Assembly (NCBI GenBank): GCA_018609935.1
Contig: JAHENH010000100.1
Location: 1 to 64,000 of the forward strand
Direction of reading: 5' to 3'
Source of the DNA: Halobacteriales archaeon
GTDB taxonomy: Archaea > Halobacteriota > Halobacteria > Halorutilales > JAHENH01
Length of the DNA stretch: 64,000 nt
The position numbers and the translations under genes were made by a program. The notes under the pieces were generated by a model. The model saw only the letters and a program-made list of their open reading frames with translations, did no database searches and was not told the origin of the DNA. Of the stretch, positions 1-8,366 are shown in pieces. Every line of letters begins with the position of its first letter. Position 1 is the first letter of the stretch.

Positions 1-213
1 AGAGTGACATTTAATAGCACTACTTAGCTACTTATCCTGAATTCACCGGTTAATATTTTGATTTTTAGAAAAGGTGATAGCCTATAAACTAACTTAAAAA
101 TAAAATATAACCAAAACTTTCCCATATAAAATAAAACTACAAAATCTTTAGACCAATAGAAAAACTTATATATTATTTCTATCTGTAAGATTTATATTAT
201 TTTTATCTTATTG
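1..213. other. AT-rich intergenic, nothing recognised
   Basis: Very AT-rich sequence at the left edge with no open frame of useful length, no tRNA and no clear repeat. It precedes the left end of an element remnant. I see no supported feature in it. Confidence 0.5.
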
Positions 214-500
214 TTAGTTTGTAAGGGGAAGCAGTAAGACTCTTTTCCTAACCATTTGTTAGGTAGGGGACTGCATGGACTTCTTTACATTTTTAGGTGT
301 TGAATCCCTATATTTTTTGTCCGAAAGAAGCATTGTAGGCTCATCAGACAAAACAACAAGAAACCTATATAGGTACGTCGGGGACAGACGGAAATGTAAG
401 CCCTCGGACACCAAGGCCTCTGGCGGCTCTATACCGCAAAGCTCGGTGGATGGAACAGGGAAGCCACATCCTAAACCAAGTTTAGGTCGTGGTAGTTCAC
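214..500 (+). mobile_element. IS605/IS1341-type remnant (MITE-like), left and right ends only
   Basis: The left end carries GTTTGTAAGGGG followed by a GTAAGACTC stretch and a small hairpin (CCTAAC/GTTAGG). Near-identical starts occur at 46666 and, on the minus strand, near 62861-62880. The right third, from about 355, aligns by eye with the 3' end of the TnpB fragment at 62461-62792: a shared CGGAA..AAGCC..GGACACCAA..CCTCTGG order, then GAACAGGGAAGC, a hairpin and GTAGTTCAC. Nearly all tnpB coding sequence is gone, so about 290 bases remain that could only move with transposase supplied in trans. The right tip overlaps the stop codon of the convergent rnhB. Confidence 0.65.
390..500 (+). ncRNA. 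omegaRNA-like 3' end of the element
   Basis: In TnpB elements the guide (omega/reRNA) is transcribed from the 3' end and runs across the right tip into flanking DNA. Here the conserved block GAACAGGGAAGC is followed by a stem-loop at 462-490 (CCTAAAC/GTTTAGG, flanked by CCAC/GTGG) and the tip TAGTTCAC. The same layout recurs at 51863 and 62461. The downstream bases that would act as guide are antisense to the last codons of rnhB. Expression is not shown; the assignment rests on structure and recurrence. Confidence 0.5.
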
Positions 501-1228
501 GTGTTAGAGTTCTTGTAGTCATTTATTTTGGACTGTTTTTGTTGGTTCAATATATCTATAGATGTTTCCCAAGATATACGTGTAAAGTCTGGAGCTATAC
601 CGGTTTTTTCTATATATTTTTCAAGGAATTTTTTTGTTTTAGAGTCTCCTGGATATCCGCTACCTATGGTTTGTTGTATTTTTTCCTCTATATTTTCTAT
701 GTGTTTGTCTCTTTCCACTTTCGCTAATATAGAAGCTGCACTTACTGCTTTATATTTTTTATCTGCTTTATGTTCTGAAGATATTTTTATTCCTAAGTTA
801 TTTTCTAGGTTTTTTTCCATTTTTTGTATTGGTCTTATCTTAGAAAGTGGTTTTTGGCTTTTTCTGTCCAGTTTATTAGATACATATCTTGTAAATTTCT
901 TGGGAGAGGGCCCAGCTGCATCAAGCATTACTTTCTGTGTAGATGAAATATTGTAGTTTTGACTGAACTTCTTGATTGCTTTTGAGTGTGTATATATAAC
1001 TATTTCATCCATAGTCTTTTTTTTAAGTAGTTTATCTATTTTTTCAGCAGTTATTTCAATTATACAGAACTTTGTTTGGTTTTTTATTTTTTTAGCTAAT
1101 TTTTCACGTCTTTTTGCTGATAATTCCTTTGAATCTTTTAATTCATAGTCTATTGGAGTGTCGTCTACTGCAGCTGTAAACATACTACCTAATACGGCTC
1201 CTTTTCCTGCTTCATCTACACCTATCAT
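497..1228 (-). CDS. rnhB: Ribonuclease HII
   Basis: Cuts the RNA strand of RNA-DNA hybrids and removes single ribonucleotides from DNA in the cytoplasm. The N-terminus has the family signature GVDEAGKG, giving catalytic Asp5 and Glu6. Asp103 lies in LDAAGPSP and the fourth acidic residue, Asp156, in HKADKKY, followed by VSAASILAKV. At 243 residues it is somewhat longer than usual because of a Lys-rich stretch at about 121-147. The start follows from the motif position. It lies downstream of htpX on the same strand with a 50-base gap. Its TGA stop lies within the last four bases of the element at 214-500, so the present C-terminus was probably set by that insertion. Confidence 0.93.
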   Translation of the reverse strand: MIGVDEAGKGAVLGSMFTAAVDDTPIDYELKDSKELSAKRREKLAKKIKNQTKFCIIEITAEKIDKLLKKKTMDEIVIYTHSKAIKKFSQNYNISSTQKVMLDAAGPSPKKFTRYVSNKLDRKSQKPLSKIRPIQKMEKNLENNLGIKISSEHKADKKYKAVSAASILAKVERDKHIENIEEKIQQTIGSGYPGDSKTKKFLEKYIEKTGIAPDFTRISWETSIDILNQQKQSKINDYKNSNT

Positions 1229-1278
1229 TATTTGTTGCTTAGAAAATTAAATTATATAGGAGTATATTAATTTATTTG

Positions 1279-2169
1279 TTATAGCGACCTAAGCCTCTGA
1301 ATTCTTTTTTCTGTAGGGGGGTGACTAGAGAACAGTCTAGCTATAGAAGAGGACCCTCCAAATATGCATAGAGCACTAATTGAGCTATCAAGCTTGTTTT
1401 GTCTATTTCTACGGTTCCCTCTATGTCTGCGGCTTCTCCTACCTATTGCATTTTTAGTTGCATTTTTATTAGTTGTTTTATTTGCCCCGGATATTTTTTC
1501 TAAAGCTCTGGCTAAAGGTTCTCCTGAACCTATATATGTTGCTGCATCTCTATCTGCTATATATTCTCTATAACGAGAAATTGCAAGAACGAATATCATA
1601 GTTATTGCTTGAGCTATGGTTCCTGCTATCCAACCCATAAATATTGATGCTATACTATCTTCTGAAAGCATTACCCCCCATTGTACAGCAATACCTATCA
1701 TTGTAGCTATACTTTGTCCTATAACCATTATAACTACATCTCTATTGTTAATATGGGATAGTTCATGTGCAAGGACTCCCTCAAGTTCGTCAAAGTTAAG
1801 AAGTTGTATTAGTTCTTTGGATACAACAACTATTCCTGCACCTTTTCTTCCGACAGCAAAAGCGTTTGGAACACCCATTTCTGCAACCATCAATCTTGGT
1901 TTTTTAATACCCATGTCTCTGCTTAAATTTTCAACAGAGCTATGTATCTGGTTATATTCACCCTGTTCAGGCATATCCTCAGCCCCTACACTCCAGAGAG
2001 CTAGCTTTTTACCTAATATATATTGAAAACCAATAAACCCTACAGTAAGGATTGCTACCAGTACTATAGAGTTAAAAGTAAACCATAAAACAGCTGCTAT
2101 AGCGGAATAAAACATGAAGAGTATTGTTCCCGCTATAGCCATCCTAAACTTTAGGCCTAAGTTCCTCAT
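1279..2169 (-). CDS. htpX: HtpX-family M48 zinc metalloprotease, membrane bound
   Basis: A membrane protease of the HtpX type, which degrades misfolded membrane proteins. Two N-terminal membrane segments (about 10-30 and 34-54) are followed by a cytoplasmic domain. The zinc motif HELSH at 135-139 provides two His ligands and the catalytic Glu136. The third ligand is the Glu of SRYREYIAD at about 202, and two further hydrophobic segments lie between (about 144-165 and 175-197). The length of 296 residues is normal. An Arg/Asn-rich linker near 233-258 is poorly conserved in the family. It is divergent from the binding-protein gene at 2237 and precedes rnhB on the same strand. Confidence 0.92.
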   Translation of the reverse strand: MRNLGLKFRMAIAGTILFMFYSAIAAVLWFTFNSIVLVAILTVGFIGFQYILGKKLALWSVGAEDMPEQGEYNQIHSSVENLSRDMGIKKPRLMVAEMGVPNAFAVGRKGAGIVVVSKELIQLLNFDELEGVLAHELSHINNRDVVIMVIGQSIATMIGIAVQWGVMLSEDSIASIFMGWIAGTIAQAITMIFVLAISRYREYIADRDAATYIGSGEPLARALEKISGANKTTNKNATKNAIGRRSRRHRGNRRNRQNKLDSSISALCIFGGSSSIARLFSSHPPTEKRIQRLRSL

Positions 2170-2236
2170 AGATAGATATGGGTATTCAAAAGAGTTAAGC
2201 TTTTTTTGTGCTATGTTAACATAAGAAAAAGTTCTT

Positions 2237-3472
2237 ATGAACCGTAGAAAATTTTTAGTATCGCTTGCTGCAGCAGGAATAACAGGATGCCTTCAAGGCC
2301 AAAATGGAGGAGAGTCCCAGGATGGAAAAAGGGATAATGGAGGTGGTCGAACAATAAGGATAGGTGTATTACAGCCATTAAGTGGTGATCTGAGTTCTCT
2401 TGGAGTCCCTATCAAAGATGGTGCTATTTTACCAAGAGAACAAATAAACAAACAGGGCACTAGGTTTGAAATAGACATCCAAGTAGAGGATACTGAGACA
2501 AGTCCTCAAAAAGCTATAGAGGGGGGGAAGGCATTAGTTAATGCTGGTTATCCCGCTATAACAGGTGCTGCATCTTCGGAATCCACTATACAAGTAGCGA
2601 ATAATGTCCTAATCCCTAATGGAATTGTAGGTTGTTCTCCAGCAAGTACTTCTCCCAGAATAACCGATCTTGAAGATAACGGATATATATTTAGGACAGC
2701 ACCAAGTGATATCTTACAGAGAGAAGTAATTGCAGATGTGGCAAGAAACAGAAAGGAAGCTGAAACTTCCTCTGTTGTATATGTAAATAATTCTTATGGC
2801 CAATCATTTTCTTCAAGTTTTACTGAGTTCTTTGAACAAAGGGGTGGAAACGTGTTAAAACAAGTTGCGATAGAGAAAGCACAGCCATCATATACTGCAA
2901 AATTACAAAATGCACTAGCAGATAATCCAGATATCTTAATTATAGTTGCATATCCACAAAGTGGAATACAGCTTTTGAGGGACTTTTATCAAAACTTTGG
3001 CGGAACACCTATCTTAGTAACAGATGGTCTAAGGGATCCTACTCTTCCACAAGAGGTGGGAAGAAATCTGGACAACATAGAAGGTACCGCTCCATATGGA
3101 GATGGTCCTGCAAAGAAGTTCTTCAACAATCTATACCAAGAAACCTATGGGAGGGAACCTAGTGTTTATACTTGGCATAGCTATGATTGTACAGCTGTGT
3201 TAGCTCTTGCAAATGCTGCAGCTGGTGAAAACACAGGAGAAGAAATAAGAAACAATATAATTAATATTGCAAATCCAGAAGGTGAAACGGTAACAGCAGA
3301 AAACTTAGCAGAGGGATTAGAGATGGCTTCACAAGGAGAGGAAATACAATATCAAGGGGTTTCAAGTTCCGTTGACTTCGATGAAAATGGAGATATAAGA
3401 CAAGGATCTTATGAAATATTTGGGTTTGAAGACAACAATATAAGACATATTGATACAGTTGAGATAGATTAA
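2237..3472 (+). CDS. ABC transporter substrate-binding lipoprotein, branched-chain amino-acid/amide type
   Basis: A type I periplasmic binding protein (LivJ/LivK/UrtA group) that would capture an amino acid, amide or urea outside the cell. The N-terminus MNRRKFL has a twin-arginine pair and is followed by a lipobox GITGC with Cys18, so Tat export and lipid anchoring are likely, as in Halobacteria. A Gly/Asp-rich linker leads into IRIGVLQPLSGDL, the usual start of the first lobe. The length of 411 residues is normal. It is convergent with livF, overlapping it by four bases, and is the obvious partner of the livHMGF block, although transcribed separately. The substrate cannot be fixed from sequence. 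Confidence 0.9.
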   Translation: MNRRKFLVSLAAAGITGCLQGQNGGESQDGKRDNGGGRTIRIGVLQPLSGDLSSLGVPIKDGAILPREQINKQGTRFEIDIQVEDTETSPQKAIEGGKALVNAGYPAITGAASSESTIQVANNVLIPNGIVGCSPASTSPRITDLEDNGYIFRTAPSDILQREVIADVARNRKEAETSSVVYVNNSYGQSFSSSFTEFFEQRGGNVLKQVAIEKAQPSYTAKLQNALADNPDILIIVAYPQSGIQLLRDFYQNFGGTPILVTDGLRDPTLPQEVGRNLDNIEGTAPYGDGPAKKFFNNLYQETYGREPSVYTWHSYDCTAVLALANAAAGENTGEEIRNNIINIANPEGETVTAENLAEGLEMASQGEEIQYQGVSSSVDFDENGDIRQGSYEIFGFEDNNIRHIDTVEID

Positions 3473-4173
3473 TATCCAAGAAATTCCTGTCTCACTTTTT
3501 CATCTTCTAATAGTTCCTTACCTGTTCCTTTACGCTTATTTTTACCTTGGACTAATATATATCCTCTATCACATCTCTTAAGTACCTGTTCTGCGTTTTG
3601 TTCTACTACTAAGACTGCTGTCCCTTGTTTGTTTATTTTATCTATTTTATCTAATGTTTGTTGTACTAGCTTAGGCGCTAGACCAGCACTTGGTTCGTCT
3701 AATAAGAGAAGATCAGGGTCTAGCATTAATGCTCTACCCATTGCTAGCATCTGTTGTTGCCCTCCTGAAAGTTCACTAGCAGTATCCTTTTGTCTTTTTT
3801 CTAAGCTAGGAAAAAATCTATAGATATATTCATAACGTTCCTGTGGTATGTCTTCTAAAATGTAACCCCCCATTTCGAGGTTTTCTTTTACTGTTAGTTT
3901 AGGGAATATATTTTCAGTCTGGGGAACATAGCTTAAACCTTTTTTTATGATTTCATTTGTATTTATGTCTTCTATACTTTCATTTTTAAACTCTATTTTC
4001 CCATCCATATAGTCTGCGATCCCAGATACGACCTTCATAACTGTTGACTTCCCAGCACCATTTGGTCCTACAATTGCTACGTATTCTCGGTTTTTAACAT
4101 CTAAATCTATATTTTCTAATACCTGTACTCCATCATATCCAGCGTCAAGGTTTTTTATAGAAAGAAGAGGCAT
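3469..4173 (-). CDS. livF: Branched-chain amino-acid-type ABC transporter ATPase LivF
   Basis: One of the two ATPases of the HAAT (LivFGMH) importer. Walker A GPNGAGKST is at 36-44, the ABC signature LSGGQ at 135-139 and Walker B LLLLDE at 155-160, all intact. The short C-terminus without the LivG extension marks it as LivF (234 residues, normal). Its ATG abuts the livG stop with no gap, so it is the last gene of livH-livM-livG-livF and probably translationally coupled. The 3' end overlaps the convergent binding-protein gene by four bases. Confidence 0.93.
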   Translation of the reverse strand: MPLLSIKNLDAGYDGVQVLENIDLDVKNREYVAIVGPNGAGKSTVMKVVSGIADYMDGKIEFKNESIEDINTNEIIKKGLSYVPQTENIFPKLTVKENLEMGGYILEDIPQERYEYIYRFFPSLEKRQKDTASELSGGQQQMLAMGRALMLDPDLLLLDEPSAGLAPKLVQQTLDKIDKINKQGTAVLVVEQNAEQVLKRCDRGYILVQGKNKRKGTGKELLEDEKVRQEFLGY

Positions 4174-4932
4174 CTAAATTGAACTAAAATATGCGTCTAT
4201 AACTCTTTGGTTTTGTTTAATTTCTTCAGGTGGTCCCTCAGCTATAATTTTGCCTTTATCCATAACTATTATATCTTCACAATATTCCATAACCACCTCC
4301 ATATCATGCTCTATTAATAAAAAGGTATATTCTTGGTTTTTGAGTTGTTTGATTTTGTTAAGTAATTTATTCTGTAGAGTAGGATTAACTCCAGCAAAAG
4401 GTTCATCCAATAAAACTATGTCAGGATCCATCATTAAAGCTCTAGCCAGTTCTAAAAGCTTTCTCTGCCCTCCTGATATATCTTTAGCGTAATTATTTTT
4501 TATACTTTCAAGTTCGAAGAACTCTAATAATTCGATAGCCTTTTTGTATATTTCTTTTTCCTGTTTCTTTACTTTTTTTCTATCAAATATACCCCTCCAA
4601 ACTGACTCACCTATCTGGTCTTTATATCCAACCATGAGATTTTCTAGGATTGTCATATTATCTAATTCTCTAGTTAACTGGAAGGTTCTAGCTATACCTT
4701 TTTTTATTATATTGTGGGTGTTTAGTCCAGTTGTTTCATTTTCACCTATAAATATAGATCCATGATCAGGTTTTTCTATCCCTATTATACAGTCAAAGGT
4801 AGTGGTTTTTCCTGCCCCATTAGGACCTATAAGTCCAGTTAGAGACTGTCTTTCTACAGTAAAACTTACGCTATCTAGAGCTTTTGTACCTCCGAAACTC
4901 TTCTTTAATCCTTCCACCTTTAAAGCATACAT
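4174..4932 (-). CDS. livG: Branched-chain amino-acid-type ABC transporter ATPase LivG
   Basis: Second ATPase of the HAAT importer. Walker A GPNGAGKTT lies at about 36-44, signature ISGGQ at 152-156 and Walker B IVLLDE at about 172-177. The FAGVNP motif after Walker B and the C-terminal IAEGPPEEIKQNQRVIDAYF are characteristic of LivG. At 252 residues it is normal. It follows livM by five bases in the same operon. Confidence 0.93.
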   Translation of the reverse strand: MYALKVEGLKKSFGGTKALDSVSFTVERQSLTGLIGPNGAGKTTTFDCIIGIEKPDHGSIFIGENETTGLNTHNIIKKGIARTFQLTRELDNMTILENLMVGYKDQIGESVWRGIFDRKKVKKQEKEIYKKAIELLEFFELESIKNNYAKDISGGQRKLLELARALMMDPDIVLLDEPFAGVNPTLQNKLLNKIKQLKNQEYTFLLIEHDMEVVMEYCEDIIVMDKGKIIAEGPPEEIKQNQRVIDAYFSSI

Positions 4933-4937
4933 AGAGT

Positions 4938-6221
4938 TTAGTGTTTTTTGTTTGATTTTTCTGAAGATGTTTCCTTAGTTATGTCTTTTAGATCAGTTAT
5001 TGATGTTTCTTTTCTATCTCCTAGGAATCCATTTGGTTTTTTTCTAAGGAAATAAATAAGTATAACTCCCAATATAACAAATCTGAGATCAGATATATTA
5101 TCTAGACAGTAAAAAAAGAAGGGTAGAAAATCAAATGATAACAAGGGAGTTATAGCTTCTATAAAAGTATTAGGCGGGTCAATCTGTATAGTGTTGAGTA
5201 CACGACCTATAAAGCGCGGACCCATATATAGAAATCCAGTGAAAAATATTCCACCTAGAATACTTCCCGTATTAGAACCTGCACCACCCAGAATGAGTGC
5301 AACAAATACAAAAAATGTTAATACTGGTCTATAGTTTCCAGGCGATGTATATCCTTGGCTTCCTTGCCATAGAATTCCTGCTAGACCCATTAGACCACAT
5401 CCTACAGCGAATGCTTTTAGTTTAAAAATTCTAGTATCTTTTCCCAGGGACTTTGCAACAAGTTCATCATCACGTATGGTTTTAAGAACTCTTCCAAATG
5501 GAGAATGTATCAACCTGTGAATACATATATAACAGATAAATAGAATAAATATAAAAAATATAGTATATGTCCAATCTACAATTATAGTTTCACGTATACC
5601 TTTATTGAAAACTATTGATCCAAAAAAAGTATATGGAGAAGAAGGATCTCCTGGATATATATAAAAAATTCTTTCTATAGGTAACGTAGGAAGGCTTATA
5701 CCGCTTGCACCACCTGTACCAAGTTTCACTCCAGCTATCTGGAATGACTCCAATAGTTGAGAATTATACAGAAGCCGTATTATTTCGGATATTCCTAGAG
5801 TAACTATAGCTAGATAGTCAGATTTCAAACGAAGTGCAGGTATAGCTGAAACTACTCCAACTAAAGCTGCAGCTAATATACCAGCTATTATTCCGATATA
5901 TATTGGTAAACCAAGACCTGGAACACCTGTAGGACCTGGGTTAGGAGGGGCAGTTACTATAGCCATTGTATATACAGCAACAGCCATAAATCCAGCTACA
6001 CCCAAATTAAAAAGTCCAGTATACCCCCAATGTAGGTTTAATCCTATACATAAAAGGGCGAAGGCAGCTGAATAAAAAGTGAGAGTTTGTAGAGTACTCA
6101 AAATACCTTCTATATCTAAACCTAAAACTAGACCAAATACTATATATAATAAATAAAAAGAAAATAGGACTTTAGCTATTAATTTAATGTCAGAAAATAA
6201 AGTATATTTCTCTTGTTTCAA
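4938..6221 (-). CDS. livM: Branched-chain amino-acid-type ABC permease LivM
   Basis: Integral membrane permease of the HAAT importer with roughly ten hydrophobic segments. The family motif GYTGLFNLG lies at about 67-75 and ALRLKSDYLAIVTLGISEI at about 130-148, followed by the cytoplasmic coupling loop FGRVLKTIRDDELVAKSLG that contacts the ATPases. The 427 residues include a longer extracytoplasmic insertion before the coupling loop and a Lys/Glu-rich tail. Its start overlaps the livH stop by four bases (6218-6221), showing operon structure. Confidence 0.9.
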   Translation of the reverse strand: MKQEKYTLFSDIKLIAKVLFSFYLLYIVFGLVLGLDIEGILSTLQTLTFYSAAFALLCIGLNLHWGYTGLFNLGVAGFMAVAVYTMAIVTAPPNPGPTGVPGLGLPIYIGIIAGILAAALVGVVSAIPALRLKSDYLAIVTLGISEIIRLLYNSQLLESFQIAGVKLGTGGASGISLPTLPIERIFYIYPGDPSSPYTFFGSIVFNKGIRETIIVDWTYTIFFIFILFICYICIHRLIHSPFGRVLKTIRDDELVAKSLGKDTRIFKLKAFAVGCGLMGLAGILWQGSQGYTSPGNYRPVLTFFVFVALILGGAGSNTGSILGGIFFTGFLYMGPRFIGRVLNTIQIDPPNTFIEAITPLLSFDFLPFFFYCLDNISDLRFVILGVILIYFLRKKPNGFLGDRKETSITDLKDITKETSSEKSNKKH

Positions 6222-7282
6222 GCTGTACTCACCCCTCTAAATATCCCTTCCGGTTTTATCAATAATATAACTATCATAACTCCGAAAGCCACTATAGAAG
6301 AAAACTCACTAGGAAGCCATACAAACGAAAGCCTGCTTGCAATACTTATAGTGAATCCTCCAAGTATAGCTCCATATATTGAACCTATCCCTCCAAGAAT
6401 AACTGCAGCAAATATAAGAAGAAGATTTGTCCATCCAAAATCAAAATAAATAGTACCTTGTTCTAAAACCATTAGATATCCTGCTGCCCCAGTTAGACCT
6501 CCTCCAATAATCCATGTAGCCTTAACTATATTTTCAACAGAGATACCTGTAATTTTAGCAAGATCAGAGTTATCGGATGTAGCCCTCATAGCCTTACCAA
6601 GCTTTGTATATTGGATCAATATATGGGTAAAAAACATCAACAATAAAGATAATAATACTACAGATATCTCAGATATACTTAAAACTATTTGAAATATATT
6701 ATATGTTTGTTCTGATGTTGTTATTCCAGTTGTTCCAGTACCAAAGATGAATGCGATAATATACCTTAACGCTAGTGCTACCCCTATACTTGCTATCAAT
6801 AAAACTACTGATCCTCTATTCCTCAATGGTTTATATACTATTGAATCTATCAAAACTGCTATTAATACTGTAGCTATACCCGCAAAAATCAAACCTAAAA
6901 ATATAGCTAGAGGTGTTCTAAAAATACTTATTCCAAGCTTCTCTACATCTAATTCAGTCGACAACCCTAAAAGAAATAAAGATGAAACTTCAAATCTACC
7001 TATCCCTGCAACCAAATAGGTAACAATCCATCCTCCAAAAGCTCCAGAAGAAAGATAATCACCATGAGCGAAATTAGCGAAATTAAGTATAGAATAAACC
7101 ATAGATAAACCTATACCAGCCAAACCAATCATAGCACCTAAAACAATCCCATCCCAGAGATATATAGCTATAGTAGACAACGATATTAAATTAAAATATA
7201 TCCTCCTTAAAATATCGATAAACAATATAAGTATAATAAATATAAATAATAACTTCAACAATCTTTGAGTATTCTTAGCCAT
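6218..7282 (-). CDS. livH: Branched-chain amino-acid-type ABC permease LivH
   Basis: First gene of the importer operon and partner permease of LivM. It has about eight hydrophobic segments, the GLSMVYSILNFANFAHGD motif typical of LivH, and the coupling loop TKLGKAMRATSDNSDLAKITG. I place the start at the ATG at 7282 (MAKNTQ, 354 residues). An upstream ATG at 7321 would add 13 odd residues and would lie beyond a TATA-like element at about 7301-7314, which fits a leaderless transcript starting near 7282. It is coupled to livM by a four-base overlap. Confidence 0.87.
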   Translation of the reverse strand: MAKNTQRLLKLLFIFIILILFIDILRRIYFNLISLSTIAIYLWDGIVLGAMIGLAGIGLSMVYSILNFANFAHGDYLSSGAFGGWIVTYLVAGIGRFEVSSLFLLGLSTELDVEKLGISIFRTPLAIFLGLIFAGIATVLIAVLIDSIVYKPLRNRGSVVLLIASIGVALALRYIIAFIFGTGTTGITTSEQTYNIFQIVLSISEISVVLLSLLLMFFTHILIQYTKLGKAMRATSDNSDLAKITGISVENIVKATWIIGGGLTGAAGYLMVLEQGTIYFDFGWTNLLLIFAAVILGGIGSIYGAILGGFTISIASRLSFVWLPSEFSSIVAFGVMIVILLIKPEGIFRGVSTA

Positions 7283-7297
7283 TTTCCAAACTATACT

Positions 7298-7314
7298 AAT
7301 ATAAATATAAATAC
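7298..7314 (-). promoter_or_regulatory. Probable TATA box of the liv operon
   Basis: On the minus strand the AT run reads TTTATATTTATAT and is centred about 23-25 bases before the livH ATG at 7282. That distance is what a leaderless archaeal transcript needs. Confidence 0.4.
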
Positions 7315-7396
7315 ATCTCAAATAAAAAATAAATTTCTCTCTTTAGGTAATACCCATATTTTATTTTAATATATTGGAAAAACTAAGCTAGAAGCT

Positions 7397-8218
7397 TTAG
7401 TCTTTATAGCTAACTATTCTTCCAAAAGTAGACATTTTACCCCATATACCTCTACGCATGGCTTCCAATTCTACTATCTGTGAATGATCTACAAAGACGT
7501 TTATTTCTGGACCAAAGTTTTTTATATACCATTCGAAGACTTCCGGGTCTGCGGCCTCAAATACACAGTTTTCTATACCTAGTCCATCAGCTATTTCAAA
7601 TGCTACATCTGTTCTCCATTCTTTTACTTGTTCAGTTATCCCTTCACTTTCTACCATTATTTTATATGCACCTGCATCAAGATGTCTTTTAGCTTCTTGT
7701 ATAGCCTGGGAAGGATCCACACTTCCCTCAGCTTCTAATTCTTCTACTGTACTTGTCCCACCTGCACCAAACTGTACATTTATTTCCGGTTTAGCTTTTA
7801 AACCATACTCCTGTACTAGTTCTGTAAGCCGCACCAGATCATCTATATCTATAGCAAGAAATCCACTAGAAATTTCAACTATATCAAAACCAAGATCATC
7901 AGCCTCCTCTAGATAATCCTCTACATGGTCATGGTTTCTCACCAATATATTTTCTATAAATCCCCCAGTAGAAACCTCTACATCATATTCATGACATATA
8001 TCGGTTAATTGGTTTACTATGTCTTTAGACATCAAAGAAAACGAACCACCTGAAAATTTGTATATATCTATATATCTCCCCATAGTTTCAAGTATATCTC
8101 TAAGTTCTCTAGGACCCATAGGGTCATAGTAAGGCCCCCGAATCTCGGTTATTCCCTTATCTCTTGGTTTTTCTTCTCTTTCGTTTATATCAAGAAAACT
8201 AAAAGCTCTTTCATCCAT
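7397..8218 (-). CDS. comA: Phosphosulfolactate synthase-like protein (ComA family)
   Basis: ComA adds sulfite to phosphoenolpyruvate, the first step of one coenzyme M pathway. The family pattern is visible: GITEIRGPYY near the N-terminus, IDIYKFSGGS (about 50-59), STGGFIENI, the KPEINVQFGAGG block (about 143-154) and a C-terminal VFVDHSQIVELEAMRRGIWG. Length 273 is normal. Homologues also occur in Halobacteria and other non-methanogens, where the product may serve sulfonate metabolism, so coenzyme M synthesis is not implied. No comB, comC or mcr gene is in the window. It stands alone between livH and the MmgE/PrpD gene. Confidence 0.82.
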   Translation of the reverse strand: MDERAFSFLDINEREEKPRDKGITEIRGPYYDPMGPRELRDILETMGRYIDIYKFSGGSFSLMSKDIVNQLTDICHEYDVEVSTGGFIENILVRNHDHVEDYLEEADDLGFDIVEISSGFLAIDIDDLVRLTELVQEYGLKAKPEINVQFGAGGTSTVEELEAEGSVDPSQAIQEAKRHLDAGAYKIMVESEGITEQVKEWRTDVAFEIADGLGIENCVFEAADPEVFEWYIKNFGPEINVFVDHSQIVELEAMRRGIWGKMSTFGRIVSYKD

Positions 8219-8366
8219 AAAAGAATTAAGAACTGGATATTTTTAATATATTTGACTATTATACAGCTTTAAACAAAAACATCTAATATATAATATATAA
8301 TGTATCTTATTGTCTAAAAACAGACCTATAAAACAATATATTATAATTATACAAATAGAAACCTGT

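Noticed and set aside
275..727. Open frame of 150 codons on the plus strand at the left edge
   Set aside because: It runs through an element remnant and antisense to rnhB, and its later part is Phe/Tyr-rich shadow sequence. No homology to a protein is visible.
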